Part shown: positions 16,092 through 25,280 of the stretch, in pieces
Numbering within the stretch: the first letter of the stretch is position 1
Layout: each line of letters begins with the position of its first letter
Assembly (NCBI GenBank): GCA_965234325.1
Contig: OZ248416.1
Location: forward strand, 294,394-358,393
DNA length: 64,000 nucleotides
Direction: 5' to 3'
DNA from: Limnohabitans kasalickyi
GTDB taxonomy: Bacteria; Pseudomonadota; Gammaproteobacteria; Burkholderiales; Burkholderiaceae_C
The notes under the pieces: model-generated
The model's database searches: none
Seen by the model: the letters and a program-made list of their open reading frames with translations, nothing else
Told to the model about the DNA's origin: nothing
Position numbers and translations under genes: made by a program

Positions 16092-16703
16092 ATGAAACCC
16101 ATGACACCTACTCCCCAAAAACCAGCCAAACCTACCAAACCGCACAAAGGCGCTGGCGAAGTCCGCATCATCGGCGGTCAATGGCGACGCACCAAGCTGC
16201 CTGTGGCCTTAAAGCCAGGTTTGCGACCCACGCCTGACCGTGTGCGCGAAACCTTGTTCAACTGGCTGGGCCAGTCCTTGTTGGGCTGGCGCTGTGTCGA
16301 TCCGTTCGCAGGCACTGGTGCCTTGGGCCTAGAAGCCGCCTCACGCGATGCAGCGCATGTGTTGCTGTGCGAGGTAGACCCGGCCTTGGTTGAGCAATTG
16401 AACAAACAGGTGGCGCGCTTGAAAGCCACGACCGTGCATGTGCAGCGTACCGATGGCGTGGCATGCCTCAAACAACTCATGCCTTCCAGCGTAGATGTGG
16501 TTTTTTTAGACCCACCGTTTGACAGCCCTTTGTTTGAACCGGCCTTGCAGGCAGCTGCCAAAGCCGTCAAATCCGAGGGGTGGGTGTATCTAGAAGCTCC
16601 TGCTGTGTGGACCGACGAGGCACTGGCACCCTTTGGGTTGATGCAGCATCGCCATTTGAAGGCCGGTGCGGTTCATGCGCACTTGTTGCGTCGCGTTGCC
16701 TAA
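16092..16703 (+). CDS. rsmD: 16S rRNA (guanine966-N2)-methyltransferase RsmD
   Basis: Methylates G966 of 16S rRNA. The 203 aa protein has VRIIGGQWRRTKL at the start of the domain, RPTPDRVRETLFNWL, the SAM motif DPFAGTGALGLEAASR and the catalytic DPPFDSP. Start at ATG 16092; a second ATG at 16101 is equally usable. coaD follows after 32 bases, the usual order rsmD-coaD. Confidence 0.95.
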   Translation: MKPMTPTPQKPAKPTKPHKGAGEVRIIGGQWRRTKLPVALKPGLRPTPDRVRETLFNWLGQSLLGWRCVDPFAGTGALGLEAASRDAAHVLLCEVDPALVEQLNKQVARLKATTVHVQRTDGVACLKQLMPSSVDVVFLDPPFDSPLFEPALQAAAKAVKSEGWVYLEAPAVWTDEALAPFGLMQHRHLKAGAVHAHLLRRVA

Positions 16704-16735
16704 TTTTTTACCGTTTTAGATTGACAGGAGCATCC

Positions 16736-17236
16736 ATGTCCAAGCCCGTGATCGCCATCTACCCTGGCACCTTTGACCCCATCAGTTTGGGGCATGAAGA
16801 TATTTTGTTGCGCGCTGCTGCCATGTTTGACAAGGTGATCTTGGCGGTGGCCACGGCGCATCATAAGAAAACCTTGTTTACCTTGGACGAACGCATGGAC
16901 ATGGCGCGTGAGGCCATGGCGGCACACCCACAAATTGAGGTCGCACCGTTCACTGGCTTGGTGCGCGACTTTGCCCGCTTGCATCACGCCAAAGTCATGG
17001 TGCGCGGCGTACGTGCGGTGACTGACTTTGACTATGAATTCCAGCTTGCAGGCATGAACCGCCAGCTCATGCCAGATGTAGAAACCGTGTTTCTCACCCC
17101 GAGCGCGGAGTACCAATTCATTTCCAGCACCTTTGTTCGAGAAATTTCAATGCTGGGCGGCGAGGGCGATGGCCGTAATCTGGTGTCGCCCGGCGTTTAT
17201 CAGCGCTTGATGGCCAAAAAAGCCGCTGCAACTTGA
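16736..17236 (+). CDS. coaD: Phosphopantetheine adenylyltransferase
   Basis: Fourth step of coenzyme A synthesis: joins ATP and 4'-phosphopantetheine. A 166 aa nucleotidyltransferase with YPGTFDPISLGHEDI (TxGH-type motif), the RGVRAVTDFDYEFQLAGMNRQL segment and ISSTFVREI. Length is normal for the family. ACAGGAG precedes ATG 16736. Confidence 0.96.
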   Translation: MSKPVIAIYPGTFDPISLGHEDILLRAAAMFDKVILAVATAHHKKTLFTLDERMDMAREAMAAHPQIEVAPFTGLVRDFARLHHAKVMVRGVRAVTDFDYEFQLAGMNRQLMPDVETVFLTPSAEYQFISSTFVREISMLGGEGDGRNLVSPGVYQRLMAKKAAAT

Positions 17237-17243
17237 TACCCGC

Positions 17244-17942
17244 ATGACCGAGTTTTTGCTCATTCGCCACGGCGAAACGGATTGGAACCGCGAACTGCGC
17301 TTCCAAGGCCAAATTGATGTGCCGCTCAATGACATGGGTTTGTTGCAAGCGCAGCGCTTGCAACGCCGTTTTGAGGATGCCTTGGCGGCTTGGCAGGTGG
17401 AGGGTCGTGTGCCCACGCGTTTGATCAGCAGCGACTTGGTGCGTGCTCAGCAAACTGCCCAAGCGGTGGCCCAAGCTTTGGGTCAACCGTGTGTGACCGA
17501 GACGGGATTGCGCGAGCAATGCTTTGGCGTGTTTGAGGGCCTGCGTGCGGCTGATATTCAGACTCAGCACCCTGATGCGTGGCAGCGTTGGTTGAAGTTT
17601 GATGCGCATTACGCCGTTGAGGGGGCCGAGAGCGCCCAAGTGTTTCATGACCGCGTGATCGCGGCGATGGCACAACTGGCGAAACAGCATGCAGGCGAGC
17701 GCTTGGTGGTGGTCACCCACGGCGGCGTGCTTGACATGATTTGGCGTCACGCCCGAGCCATGTCTCTGCATGGTCCGCGGGCGTGTGACATTCCCAACGC
17801 CGGCTTGAATCAGGTGGCGTGGCGCGATGCCACGCTGCATATCTTGGACTGGGCAGATACGGCGCACTTGGCCGATATGCCCCCCCAACCGCACTATCGT
17901 CAAACCACTCCTCACGCATCCCAAGTCGATGCCAAACCTTGA
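17244..17942 (+). CDS. Histidine phosphatase family protein (phosphoglycerate mutase-like)
   Basis: A 232 aa member of the histidine phosphatase superfamily: LIRHGETDWN holds the phospho-accepting histidine, SDLVRAQQTAQ follows, and the second catalytic histidine is in VVVTHGGVLDMIWR. Such proteins in this position between coaD and ferredoxin are often annotated as GpmB-like or alpha-ribazole phosphatase-like; the substrate cannot be told from sequence. Starts 7 bases after coaD. Confidence 0.88.
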   Translation: MTEFLLIRHGETDWNRELRFQGQIDVPLNDMGLLQAQRLQRRFEDALAAWQVEGRVPTRLISSDLVRAQQTAQAVAQALGQPCVTETGLREQCFGVFEGLRAADIQTQHPDAWQRWLKFDAHYAVEGAESAQVFHDRVIAAMAQLAKQHAGERLVVVTHGGVLDMIWRHARAMSLHGPRACDIPNAGLNQVAWRDATLHILDWADTAHLADMPPQPHYRQTTPHASQVDAKP

Positions 17943-18017
17943 GAGCAACCGCATGGTTTGTGCGGGTGTCGTGGGCGGGGATAATCCTTTTCTACCTTTG
18001 AATTTTGCGGATTTTTT

Positions 18018-18272
18018 ATGGCCTTGATGATCACCGACGAATGCATCAACTGTGATGTGTGTGAGCCCGAGTGCCCCAATGAGGCAATTTTCTTAGGTCC
18101 TGAAATTTACGAGATCAACCCTGACAAATGTACCGAGTGCGTTGGGCATTTTGACGAACCCCAATGCGTGCAAGTCTGTCCTGTGGCTTGTATTCCTGTG
18201 AACCCGCAGCGCTTGGAAGGACGTGATGCCTTGATGGCCAAATTTAGGCTGCTGCAGCAACAAAGCACTTGA
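18018..18272 (+). CDS. YfhL-type 2[4Fe-4S] ferredoxin
   Basis: An 84 aa ferredoxin with CINCDVCEPECP for the first cluster and the YfhL-type second motif with a longer loop, CTECVGHFDEPQCVQVCPVACI. This insertion between the second and third cysteines separates the family from simple bacterial ferredoxins. Electron carrier of unknown partner; commonly next to coaD in beta- and gammaproteobacteria. Confidence 0.93.
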   Translation: MALMITDECINCDVCEPECPNEAIFLGPEIYEINPDKCTECVGHFDEPQCVQVCPVACIPVNPQRLEGRDALMAKFRLLQQQST

Positions 18273-18292
18273 TCAACCCAGGTTGGGACCGC

Positions 18293-18727
18293 TTATGGCG
18301 CAGCTTTTGGGCTAGCGCCATTTTTTTCGGCCTTGGGTTTGAGCGGCTTGGGCGTGTTGTCCTTGGCTGTGAAATACGGACTGGACAGTTTTTGATGCTT
18401 GTCATGCGTGGGTGAACTCAGGTGGCTGCTGTCGACGGTGCTGCTAAAGAGAGCATCACGGCTGAACGGGAGTGGCGTTGCCGTATGAGGTTTGCCCAGC
18501 TGTTCTGACTTGAGTCGATGCTTTTCTAAAGCATCTGCTTCTTGCTGTGCGCGGGAGGTTTGTGTGTTTTGTGCTTGGGTTTGGCGTGCGTTGCGGGCAT
18601 CTTCGACAGAGGCAACAGTCGCACCGTTACAAGACGGGTTTGCACTGTATTGGTCGCCACAGCGGTACACCGTTTGCGCGGTGGTGACTGGCACCATCAA
18701 GAGGGTGGCCCAAGAGAAAAGGGCCAT
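18293..18727 (-). CDS. Putative secreted protein with short DUF4124-like start
   Basis: A 144 aa protein with a signal peptide (MALFSWATLLMVPVTTAQ) and then TVYRCGDQYSANPSCNG, two cysteines in a short module like DUF4124 proteins. The rest is low complexity, rich in Q, K, S and P, including a likely coiled coil (ARQTQAQNTQTSRAQQEADALEKH). Start at ATG 18727, eight bases after the pth stop; a longer frame from 18790 would overlap pth. Function unknown. Confidence 0.65.
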   Translation of the reverse strand: MALFSWATLLMVPVTTAQTVYRCGDQYSANPSCNGATVASVEDARNARQTQAQNTQTSRAQQEADALEKHRLKSEQLGKPHTATPLPFSRDALFSSTVDSSHLSSPTHDKHQKLSSPYFTAKDNTPKPLKPKAEKNGASPKAAP

Positions 18728-18734
18728 CTTGCGT

Positions 18735-19418
18735 TTAATGAGACGCAGGCTTTTGGCTGTCGTCTGGCTCGGGAGGGGGCGTTGGTGCATGGCGAGACTC
18801 CTCTTTGGCGGAGAGGCTAGCCGGCCTAGGGGGTTTGGGCCGAGGTGGCTTCGCCGTGTGAATCAATTGTGTGGCCTTGACCATATCGCCTGAGAGCAAA
18901 TGGGGCAAAGCCAAACTCGTGCGCGACACGCAGTCTTCGATAGCGCTGCGTTGGTCTGGCGCTGGTTTTTTCAGCACCCAATTGGCCACTTCAGATTTAT
19001 TTCCAGGATGACCAATGCCGATCCGCAGTCGCCAGTATTGGTCCGTGCCAAGTTGGGCATGGATGTCGCGCAGGCCATTGTGTCCGGCATGGCTGCCGCC
19101 GAGTTTAAGTTTGGCTTCTCCCGGTGGGATGTCCAGCTCATCGTGGACCACCAAGATCTCATCGGGCTGAATTTTGAAGAACCTAGCCAAAGCTGCCACA
19201 GATTTACCAGACAAGTTCATGAAGGTTTGTGGCTCTAGCAACCACACGTTTTGCCCTTGGACGCTGGTTCGTGCCACCAAGCCATGGTAGGCACGGTCAG
19301 GTTGCAGCTGGACTTTGAGGTCGCGGGCAATCGTGTCTATCCACCAAAAGCCAGCGTTGTGGCGGGTGGATTCATAGTCTGGGCCTGGATTTCCAAGGCC
19401 AACAAGCAGCTTGATCAT
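18735..19418 (-). CDS. pth: Peptidyl-tRNA hydrolase
   Basis: Releases peptides from prematurely dropped peptidyl-tRNA. The domain is complete: LLVGLGNPGPDYESTRHNAGFWW with catalytic His, QTFMNLSGKSV, VHDELDIPPGEAKLKLGGSHAGHNGLRDI and RLRIGIGHPG. At 227 aa it is longer than the usual about 195 because of a proline- and charge-rich tail after residue 195. Start at ATG 19418 (MIKLLVG); an upstream in-frame ATG at 19424 is possible. Follows rplY. Confidence 0.95.
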   Translation of the reverse strand: MIKLLVGLGNPGPDYESTRHNAGFWWIDTIARDLKVQLQPDRAYHGLVARTSVQGQNVWLLEPQTFMNLSGKSVAALARFFKIQPDEILVVHDELDIPPGEAKLKLGGSHAGHNGLRDIHAQLGTDQYWRLRIGIGHPGNKSEVANWVLKKPAPDQRSAIEDCVSRTSLALPHLLSGDMVKATQLIHTAKPPRPKPPRPASLSAKEESRHAPTPPPEPDDSQKPASH

Positions 19419-19472
19419 GCGCAAATTATCTGTGAGGGAATGGGGCGTGCCTCATCCAAGCGCTCACAAACA

Positions 19473-19498
19473 AAACGGCCCACCGAAGTGGGCCGTTC
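19473..19498 (-). terminator. Terminator downstream of rplY
   Basis: Inverted repeat AACGGCCCAC-TTCG-GTGGGCCGTT on the minus strand followed by TTGTTTG. It lies between rplY and pth, so pth expression may need read-through or its own promoter. Confidence 0.75.
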
Positions 19499-19520
19499 AA
19501 AGCAAACGCTCAGAAAAAGA

Positions 19521-20141
19521 TTACTTCTTCTTTTTGTTGTCGCCAGCAGCAGCGGCGGCTTCTTGAGGTGTAGGTGCCTCAGCCTTTGTGGCAACCACAG
19601 CCACCAACACGGGGTTGGAGCTACCTGGAGCCACAACGGTCACGCCTGCGGGCAGGGTGATGTCTTTGGCGTGCAGGGAGTGACCTTTGGTCAAGTTGCT
19701 CAAGTCCACAGCGATGAACTCTGGCAAATCTTTTGGCATGCAAGAGATTTCCAATTCAGTGGCGATGTGGTTGATCAAGCATTGGTCAACTTTGACCGCT
19801 GGCGAGTTCTCTTCACCGGAGTAGTGCAAAGGCACTTTTTTCTTCATCTTGGTGTTGGCATCGATGCGTTGGAAGTCGATGTGCAAAACCAATTGTTTGA
19901 AGGGGTGGTATTGCACGTCGCGCAACAACACTTCAGTGCTCTTGCCGTCGATTTCCATCTGCAATACAGAAGCGTGGAAGGCTTCTTTTTTCAGGGCATG
20001 CCACAAAGCGTTGTGATCGAGTTCGATCAACGAAGCTTCATTAGCGCCACCATAGACAATGCCTGGTGTACGACCTGTGATACGCAGACGGCGGCTCGCA
20101 CCCGTTCCCTGCTTAGCGCGCTCAAAAGCGACAAATTTCAT
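19521..20141 (-). CDS. rplY: 50S ribosomal protein L25/general stress protein Ctc
   Basis: Binds 5S rRNA. The 206 aa protein is the long Ctc form: the L25 domain (RRLRITGRTPGIVYGG, HALKKEAFHASVLQMEI, DVQYHPFKQLVLHIDFQRI) plus the C-terminal beta domain. It ends in an alanine-rich, lysine-ended tail (AAAAGDNKKKK). Confidence 0.96.
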   Translation of the reverse strand: MKFVAFERAKQGTGASRRLRITGRTPGIVYGGANEASLIELDHNALWHALKKEAFHASVLQMEIDGKSTEVLLRDVQYHPFKQLVLHIDFQRIDANTKMKKKVPLHYSGEENSPAVKVDQCLINHIATELEISCMPKDLPEFIAVDLSNLTKGHSLHAKDITLPAGVTVVAPGSSNPVLVAVVATKAEAPTPQEAAAAAGDNKKKK

Positions 20142-20186
20142 AATTAACTCCTGTAGGAACCCACCGCGACCAGTGTGGCTCTCGTT

Positions 20187-20213
20187 TCAAAAAAAGGCTG
20201 CCGAGGCAGCCCA
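20187..20213 (-). terminator. Terminator-like hairpin between prs and rplY
   Basis: GGCTGCCTCGGCAGCC followed on the minus strand by seven T. It probably reduces rather than ends transcription from prs into rplY. Confidence 0.75.
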
Positions 20214-20240
20214 AGTAATGTTCAGCGACGCAACGAACTG

Positions 20241-21215
20241 TTAGAACAGTTGATCTTGGTCGGAGAACAAGCTCATGACCGACTCACCTTTGGCAATGCG
20301 CTGGATTGTTTCTGCAATCAGCGGTGCAACAGTGAGTTGGCGAATTTTTTTGCAAGCTTTACCGGCATCGTTGAGGGGGATGGTGTTGGTCACCACGACC
20401 TCATCGAGGGCATCACCTTGTGCGATACGTTCGATGGCAGGGCCTGAAAAAATCGGATGGGTGCAGTAGGCGTAAACCTTCTTGGCGCCACGTGCTTTCA
20501 AAACTTCAGCCGCTTTGACCAAGGTGCCGGCTGTGTCGATCATGTCGTCCATGATGACGCAGTTGCGGCCTTCAATGTCGCCAATTACGTTCATCACTTC
20601 AGACACGTTCGCTTTAGGGCGACGCTTGTCGATGATGGCCAAATCACAACCAAGTTGTTTGGCCAAGGCACGCGCACGCACCACGCCGCCCACGTCAGGG
20701 GACACAACAATCAAATCATCGTAATTTTTTTGTCGCAAATCACCCAACAACACAGGGGAGGCATAAATGTTGTCAACGGGGATGTCGAAGAAACCTTGAA
20801 TTTGGTCAGCGTGCAGATCCATGGTCAGGACGCGTGCAACACCAGCAGTTTGCAACAAATCAGCCACCAGTTTGGCAGAGATGGGTACACGGCTTGAGCG
20901 AGGACGGCGGTCTTGACGGGCGTAGCCGAAATAAGGAATCACGGCACTGATACGCTCTGCTGAGGCGCGCTTCAAAGCATCAACCATGATCAGCAGTTCC
21001 ATCAAGCTTTCGTTGGTAGGCGCGCAAGTGCTCTGGACCACAAACACGTCACGGGCACGGACGTTTTGGTTAATTTCGACGGTTACTTCCCCGTCTGAGA
21101 AGCGCCCAACGTGGGCCGCACCCACTTCAATGCCAAGATGCGTGGCGATTTCGGCAGCCATCGCAGGATTGGCATTGCCGGTAAAAATCATGAAGTCTGG
21201 GGTATGTGTGGACAT
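20241..21215 (-). CDS. prs: Ribose-phosphate pyrophosphokinase
   Basis: Makes PRPP from ribose 5-phosphate and ATP, for nucleotide, His and Trp synthesis. A 324 aa class I enzyme with MIFTGNANPAMAAEIA, the FSDGEVTVEI motif, ATP-binding PYFGYARQDRRPRSS, the DLHADQIQGFFDIPVDN segment and the PRPP-binding VIMDDMIDTAGTLVKAA. Directly after the tRNA-Gln gene on the same strand. Confidence 0.97.
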   Translation of the reverse strand: MSTHTPDFMIFTGNANPAMAAEIATHLGIEVGAAHVGRFSDGEVTVEINQNVRARDVFVVQSTCAPTNESLMELLIMVDALKRASAERISAVIPYFGYARQDRRPRSSRVPISAKLVADLLQTAGVARVLTMDLHADQIQGFFDIPVDNIYASPVLLGDLRQKNYDDLIVVSPDVGGVVRARALAKQLGCDLAIIDKRRPKANVSEVMNVIGDIEGRNCVIMDDMIDTAGTLVKAAEVLKARGAKKVYAYCTHPIFSGPAIERIAQGDALDEVVVTNTIPLNDAGKACKKIRQLTVAPLIAETIQRIAKGESVMSLFSDQDQLF

Positions 21216-21282
21216 GATGACGGAGTGACTTTCGCTTCAGGACCAATGACGCCAACAAGCCGTCGAGTACAAACATAAATTT

Positions 21283-21359
21283 TGGCAGGGGAAGAAGGAC
21301 TCGAACCTTCGCATGCTGGAATCAAAATCCAGTGCCTTAACCAACTTGGCGACTCCCCT
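21283..21359 (-). tRNA. tRNA-Gln (anticodon UUG)
   Basis: On the minus strand a 77-base cloverleaf: acceptor AGGGGAG, D arm GCCAAGTTGGTTAAGGC, anticodon loop CTGGATTTTGATTCCAG with UUG, T arm GAAGGTTCGAGTCCTTC, and CCA encoded. Placed between ispE and prs, the usual betaproteobacterial order. Confidence 0.95.
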
Positions 21360-21391
21360 ACACAGGTCAACAGCTTTGCAGCTGACAACCG

Positions 21392-22237
21392 TTAACTTTC
21401 TCTGACGACCCACCCAGCCAAGGGATGAACCATCATGTTGCTGCACACCCGCATTTGCCAATTGTGGGATGCTGATTCTATCAACACATCACTGGACATT
21501 TGCGCAAAAACTGCACTGCCAGAACCGGTCATGCGTGGACTTAATCCGAAAGATGTGAGCCATTGAATAGCTTCGTCAATTTCGGGACACAGCGCTTGAG
21601 CGACTGGCTGCAAATCGTTTCTACCGAAGTCGAAAGGATGAACAGCGAAGACCGGCAGTATAGCAGCTTCAGAGTCCCTTTTCAAATTCGGATCGCGAAA
21701 AATTCTTTCGGTGTTCAGTCCCGCATTGGGTTTAACGACCACAAATCGACTGGGTGGCAATTCGATTGGCGTGATTTTTTCGCCAATGCCTTCTACCCAA
21801 GCGTTGTGGCCTTGCAAAAAGAAAGGCACATCAGCGCCTAAGCGCAAACCAATCGGCATCAGCTGTGAGAGCGGCCAATTCAGCTTCCAAAGTCGGTTCA
21901 GTGCAAGCAAGGTGCTGGCTGCATCAGAGGACCCGCCGCCCATACCTGCTTGTGCAGGAATGGTTTTTTCAATCGCAATATGCGCACCCAAAGACGAGCC
22001 GCTCGCCGTTTGCAAGGCTTTGGCTGCGCGAACAACCAAGTCATCTGCGGGGAGGGGCGTGGTTAAGTCTTCACGGCTAATGTGCCCGTTATCTCGCACA
22101 TCAAAGTGCAGCGTGTCGCACCAGTCGATCAGCATGAACACCGATTGCAGCAAGTGATACCCATCAGAGCGCTGGCCCGTGATGTGCAAAAACAAATTCA
22201 ATTTGGCAGGGGCCAAGACATGGGTCAGCGCGCGCAT
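21392..22237 (-). CDS. ispE: 4-diphosphocytidyl-2-C-methyl-D-erythritol kinase
   Basis: GHMP kinase of the MEP isoprenoid pathway. The 281 aa protein has LAPAKLNLFLHITGQRSDGYHLLQSVF at the start, the ATP loop PAQAGMGGGSSDAASTL and the C-terminal RMTGSGSAVFA. The frame is open to 22372 but residues before ATG 22237 are unlike the family and overlap lolB. Starts 13 bases after the lolB stop. Confidence 0.95.
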   Translation of the reverse strand: MRALTHVLAPAKLNLFLHITGQRSDGYHLLQSVFMLIDWCDTLHFDVRDNGHISREDLTTPLPADDLVVRAAKALQTASGSSLGAHIAIEKTIPAQAGMGGGSSDAASTLLALNRLWKLNWPLSQLMPIGLRLGADVPFFLQGHNAWVEGIGEKITPIELPPSRFVVVKPNAGLNTERIFRDPNLKRDSEAAILPVFAVHPFDFGRNDLQPVAQALCPEIDEAIQWLTSFGLSPRMTGSGSAVFAQMSSDVLIESASHNWQMRVCSNMMVHPLAGWVVRES

Positions 22238-22250
22238 GGTGGGTGAGGGC

Positions 22251-22757
22251 TTAGTCGAGTTTGATACGGAGTTGCACGGAAGGTGTTGGCGAGACACGCT
22301 GTGCGAGGAGCAAGCCTTGTGGCAATTGCGACAAGTCTGCTTGCCATCCGGGCGAGAGGCTAGGAACGCCATTTAGCCAGTCAAACAAGGCACTCACGGG
22401 AAGTGTTGCTCCCGTCGCTTGTTCGGTCAATTCGTCCAAGGAGTTAAAACGCTGCAATTGGCCACCTTGTTGCAACTGCACATCGTGGGGAGCCCACCGC
22501 AGTGACGCCAAAGTGGTGCCTAAGGGTGAATAGAAATCCAAGCGCCCATGGCTTGCTTCTCCGCGCAGCAAAAAGCCAGCACTCATGGACGTCGCAGGTT
22601 CACTTTGGATACGTAGGCTTAGGCGGCCTTGCCATTCAGTGGTGTTAACTTGGCGCTCGCCCAAAGCTGTGTTGTCTTGCAGGCCGGGCCAATTAGGGGA
22701 GGCACAGCCAGCAAGTAAGAACATGGCTGCAACAAGGATGAATGCAAGTTGACGCAT
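22251..22757 (-). CDS. lolB: Outer membrane lipoprotein LolB
   Basis: Accepts lipoproteins from LolA and inserts them into the outer membrane. The 168 aa protein has a lipoprotein signal (LAFILVAAMFLLAGC), the WQGRLSLRI strand, SAGFLLRGEASHGRLDFYSPLGTTLA and the SLDELTEQATG region. ATG 22757 gives a normal signal peptide; an in-frame ATG at 22778 gives seven more residues. Forms an operon with the TPR gene upstream and ispE downstream. Confidence 0.9.
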   Translation of the reverse strand: MRQLAFILVAAMFLLAGCASPNWPGLQDNTALGERQVNTTEWQGRLSLRIQSEPATSMSAGFLLRGEASHGRLDFYSPLGTTLASLRWAPHDVQLQQGGQLQRFNSLDELTEQATGATLPVSALFDWLNGVPSLSPGWQADLSQLPQGLLLAQRVSPTPSVQLRIKLD

Positions 22758-22781
22758 GCCATCAACAACCAAACGCATGGG

Positions 22782-24425
22782 TCAAAGAGATGGTTTGAGG
22801 CGTTGCAATGTTTCTTGCAAAGTCTCATTGTTGGGCGCGATGTCAAGCGCTTCACGCCACACTTTGCGTGCTTCTTCGGTGCGTTCCAGTTTCCAAAGCA
22901 CTTCGCCCAGATGGGCCGCAATTTCTGGGTCTTTCCTGTCTTTGTAGGCCTTGTTTAAATAAGTCAACGCAGCGGACGTGTTGCCCAATCGAAACTCAAC
23001 CCAGCCCAAGCTGTCTGTGATGAAGGGGTCGTCTGGCGCAAAGGTCAGTGCTTTGATGATGAGTTGTTTGGCTTCATCCAAGCGCAAGTTGCGATCGGCC
23101 AATGAAAAGCCCAAAGCGTTGTAGGCGTTGTGGTAAGAAGGATCGAGCTGCATGACGTTGCGCAGCAATTTTTCCATGTCGTCGAGGCGGTTTAGCTTTT
23201 CTGCCAGCATGGCTTGTTCGTACATCAAATCGACGTCATCGGCACTGGCGTTGGCCAGCAACTCGTAAGCGGGTTGCCATTGGCGGTTTTCACGCAGCAA
23301 CTGCACCTCTGCCAGCAGTCGGGCGCGCTGTTCGTCCGCATTGCGCGATGGCAGTTGGGCCAACAATTGGCGAGCTTCATTGATCTTGCCTTGGCGTGCC
23401 AGTAAGGTGGCGCGACGCGTTTGCGCTTGTGCCAGACCGCGGGCGGTATTTTCGTTATCACTGTTAGCCGATAGCGACACATAACGGGCCAACGAGGGCT
23501 CGGCCAACAGGTCTTGGCCTTGCTCAAATTGCAGCGAACCTAAAACCAACCATGCGTCTGCATGCTGGGGAAAGTTCCGCGTGATGGCTTGCAGCTGTTC
23601 ATTGGCGTTGTCGTAGCGCTGCAACTCAATCAAGACGCGCACGTAACTCATGGCCAACTCAGGCGTGTCCTGGCGACGCAAAGATTGCGTGACCAAAGGC
23701 TCTGCTTCTTTGATTTGGCGGCCCATCAGCTCCAGTGCCAACAGCGCTGGGCTCACGGCCTTGTTGTTTGACGCAATGCCTTGGCGGGCGGCTTCGAGCG
23801 CGGCGGCCGTGTTGTTGTCACCCAAGCGCATGCGACCAACGGCGGTCCAAGCTTCGCTGGCGGTGGCACTGTTTTTCAAATAAGGCTCGAGCGCTTGCTG
23901 AACGATGTCTGCAGCCTGTTTTTTGTCACTGACGCGGGCGTATTGCCGTGGAATCTGACTGATCATCAAACTGCGCTCGGCTTCTGGTGCGAGGCTTAAT
24001 TCTTTTTTGAGCGGACCCAAACTGTCGGTCACTTGGTTGAGTGCAATCAAAATTTGCAGCAAGTGACCATTGGCCTTTCGATCTTGGGGCGCAGCTTGCG
24101 TCCAACTCCGCGCCGCCATGAGGGCGCCGTCGCCCGAGCGGGCTTTCAACGCCACATCCACCGCGCGTGCATACAGCTGCACATCTTGGGTCTTGCGTGC
24201 AGCGTCTAGCAGCAGTGCAAAGCCAGCGGCGGGTTCGCCTTGTCGCAGATTCAGCTCACCCAGCAAGATTTGGTACAACATTTCACCAGACAGGGCTGAG
24301 TTGTTGACTTTTTCAACCTCGGTTGTGGTTTGTGCCTGGCCGGAGGTGGTCAACACGGCACAAGCACTGGCACACAGAGTGACACGCAAAGCCCAAAGGC
24401 GGGCTGCAGACAAGGTGAATTTCAT
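22782..24425 (-). CDS. Secreted tetratricopeptide repeat protein
   Basis: A 547 aa periplasmic or outer membrane-associated protein: signal peptide ending near GQAQ, then TPR-like repeats along the whole length. The clearest are at the end (YHNAYNALGFSLADRNLRLDEAKQLI, DPFITDSLGWVEFRLGNTSAAL, PEIAAHLGEVLWKLERTEEARKVW). Homologues lie upstream of lolB in many Burkholderiales, so a role in envelope assembly is inferred, not shown. Divergent from mutM with 39 bases between starts. Confidence 0.85.
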   Translation of the reverse strand: MKFTLSAARLWALRVTLCASACAVLTTSGQAQTTTEVEKVNNSALSGEMLYQILLGELNLRQGEPAAGFALLLDAARKTQDVQLYARAVDVALKARSGDGALMAARSWTQAAPQDRKANGHLLQILIALNQVTDSLGPLKKELSLAPEAERSLMISQIPRQYARVSDKKQAADIVQQALEPYLKNSATASEAWTAVGRMRLGDNNTAAALEAARQGIASNNKAVSPALLALELMGRQIKEAEPLVTQSLRRQDTPELAMSYVRVLIELQRYDNANEQLQAITRNFPQHADAWLVLGSLQFEQGQDLLAEPSLARYVSLSANSDNENTARGLAQAQTRRATLLARQGKINEARQLLAQLPSRNADEQRARLLAEVQLLRENRQWQPAYELLANASADDVDLMYEQAMLAEKLNRLDDMEKLLRNVMQLDPSYHNAYNALGFSLADRNLRLDEAKQLIIKALTFAPDDPFITDSLGWVEFRLGNTSAALTYLNKAYKDRKDPEIAAHLGEVLWKLERTEEARKVWREALDIAPNNETLQETLQRLKPSL

Positions 24426-24464
24426 AAGCACATCATAATCGCGGCAGTTTTTTTGAGTCTGTCC

Positions 24465-25280
24465 ATGCCCGAATTACCTGAGGTTGAAGTTACCCGTTTG
24501 AGCTTTGCGGATCGTATTGCCGGTGCCCGCATCATGGGCGTTCGCGTTGGCAAACCGCTACGTTGGGCTTTAGGCTGCGGTCCGCAGTCTTTGCGCGGGC
24601 GTGTGGTGCTGGGCGTGCGCCGTCGCGGCAAATATTTGTTGGTTGATTTGGACCAAGGCCTGCTGCTGTGGCATTTGGGCATGTCGGGCAGTTTGCGTTT
24701 CAGCGATGACCGAAGCCCGCCCCAAGCGCACGACCATTTCGATTTAGACACCAGCCAGGGTCTGCTGCGCCTGAACGATCCACGCCGATTCGGTGCAGTG
24801 GTGTATGCCGACGATGAGCACAGCCCCGAAGCGGTCAAGCTGCTGGGGCATTTGGGCGTTGAGCCTTTAAACGGTGATTTCGGGCTCGATGCCTTTCATG
24901 CGGGTTTGAAAAAACGCAAAACAGCCATCAAACAAGTGTTGCTGGGCGGCGAGTTGGTGGTGGGTGTGGGCAATATTTACGCGTCTGAAGCCTTGTTTTT
25001 GGCAGGCATTCGTCCCACAGTTCGTGCCGAACGCGTCAGTCGGCCACGTGCGGAAAAGCTGCGTTTGGCCATCATCGACGTGCTGGCGCGTGCCGTGCAA
25101 AAAGGCGGCAGCACTTTGCGCGACTTTTCAAGCGCCGATGGCCAGCAGGGCTACTTTCAACTGGAAGCCCATGTGTATGACCGAGCAGGCGCGCCTTGTC
25201 GTGTGTGCGGGACTGTCATTCGTCGCATTCAGCAAGGTCAGCGCTCTACCTATTTTTGTCCTGTATGCCAAAAGCCTTGA
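24465..25280 (+). CDS. mutM: Formamidopyrimidine-DNA glycosylase
   Basis: Removes 8-oxoguanine from DNA. The 271 aa protein starts PELPEVEV with the catalytic N-terminal proline, has a HLGMSGSLR segment, VGVGNIYASEALFLAGI and a C-terminal zinc finger (CRVCGTVIRRI ... YFCPVCQKP). Overlaps mutY by 16 bases, giving an 8-oxoguanine repair pair. Confidence 0.97.
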   Translation: MPELPEVEVTRLSFADRIAGARIMGVRVGKPLRWALGCGPQSLRGRVVLGVRRRGKYLLVDLDQGLLLWHLGMSGSLRFSDDRSPPQAHDHFDLDTSQGLLRLNDPRRFGAVVYADDEHSPEAVKLLGHLGVEPLNGDFGLDAFHAGLKKRKTAIKQVLLGGELVVGVGNIYASEALFLAGIRPTVRAERVSRPRAEKLRLAIIDVLARAVQKGGSTLRDFSSADGQQGYFQLEAHVYDRAGAPCRVCGTVIRRIQQGQRSTYFCPVCQKP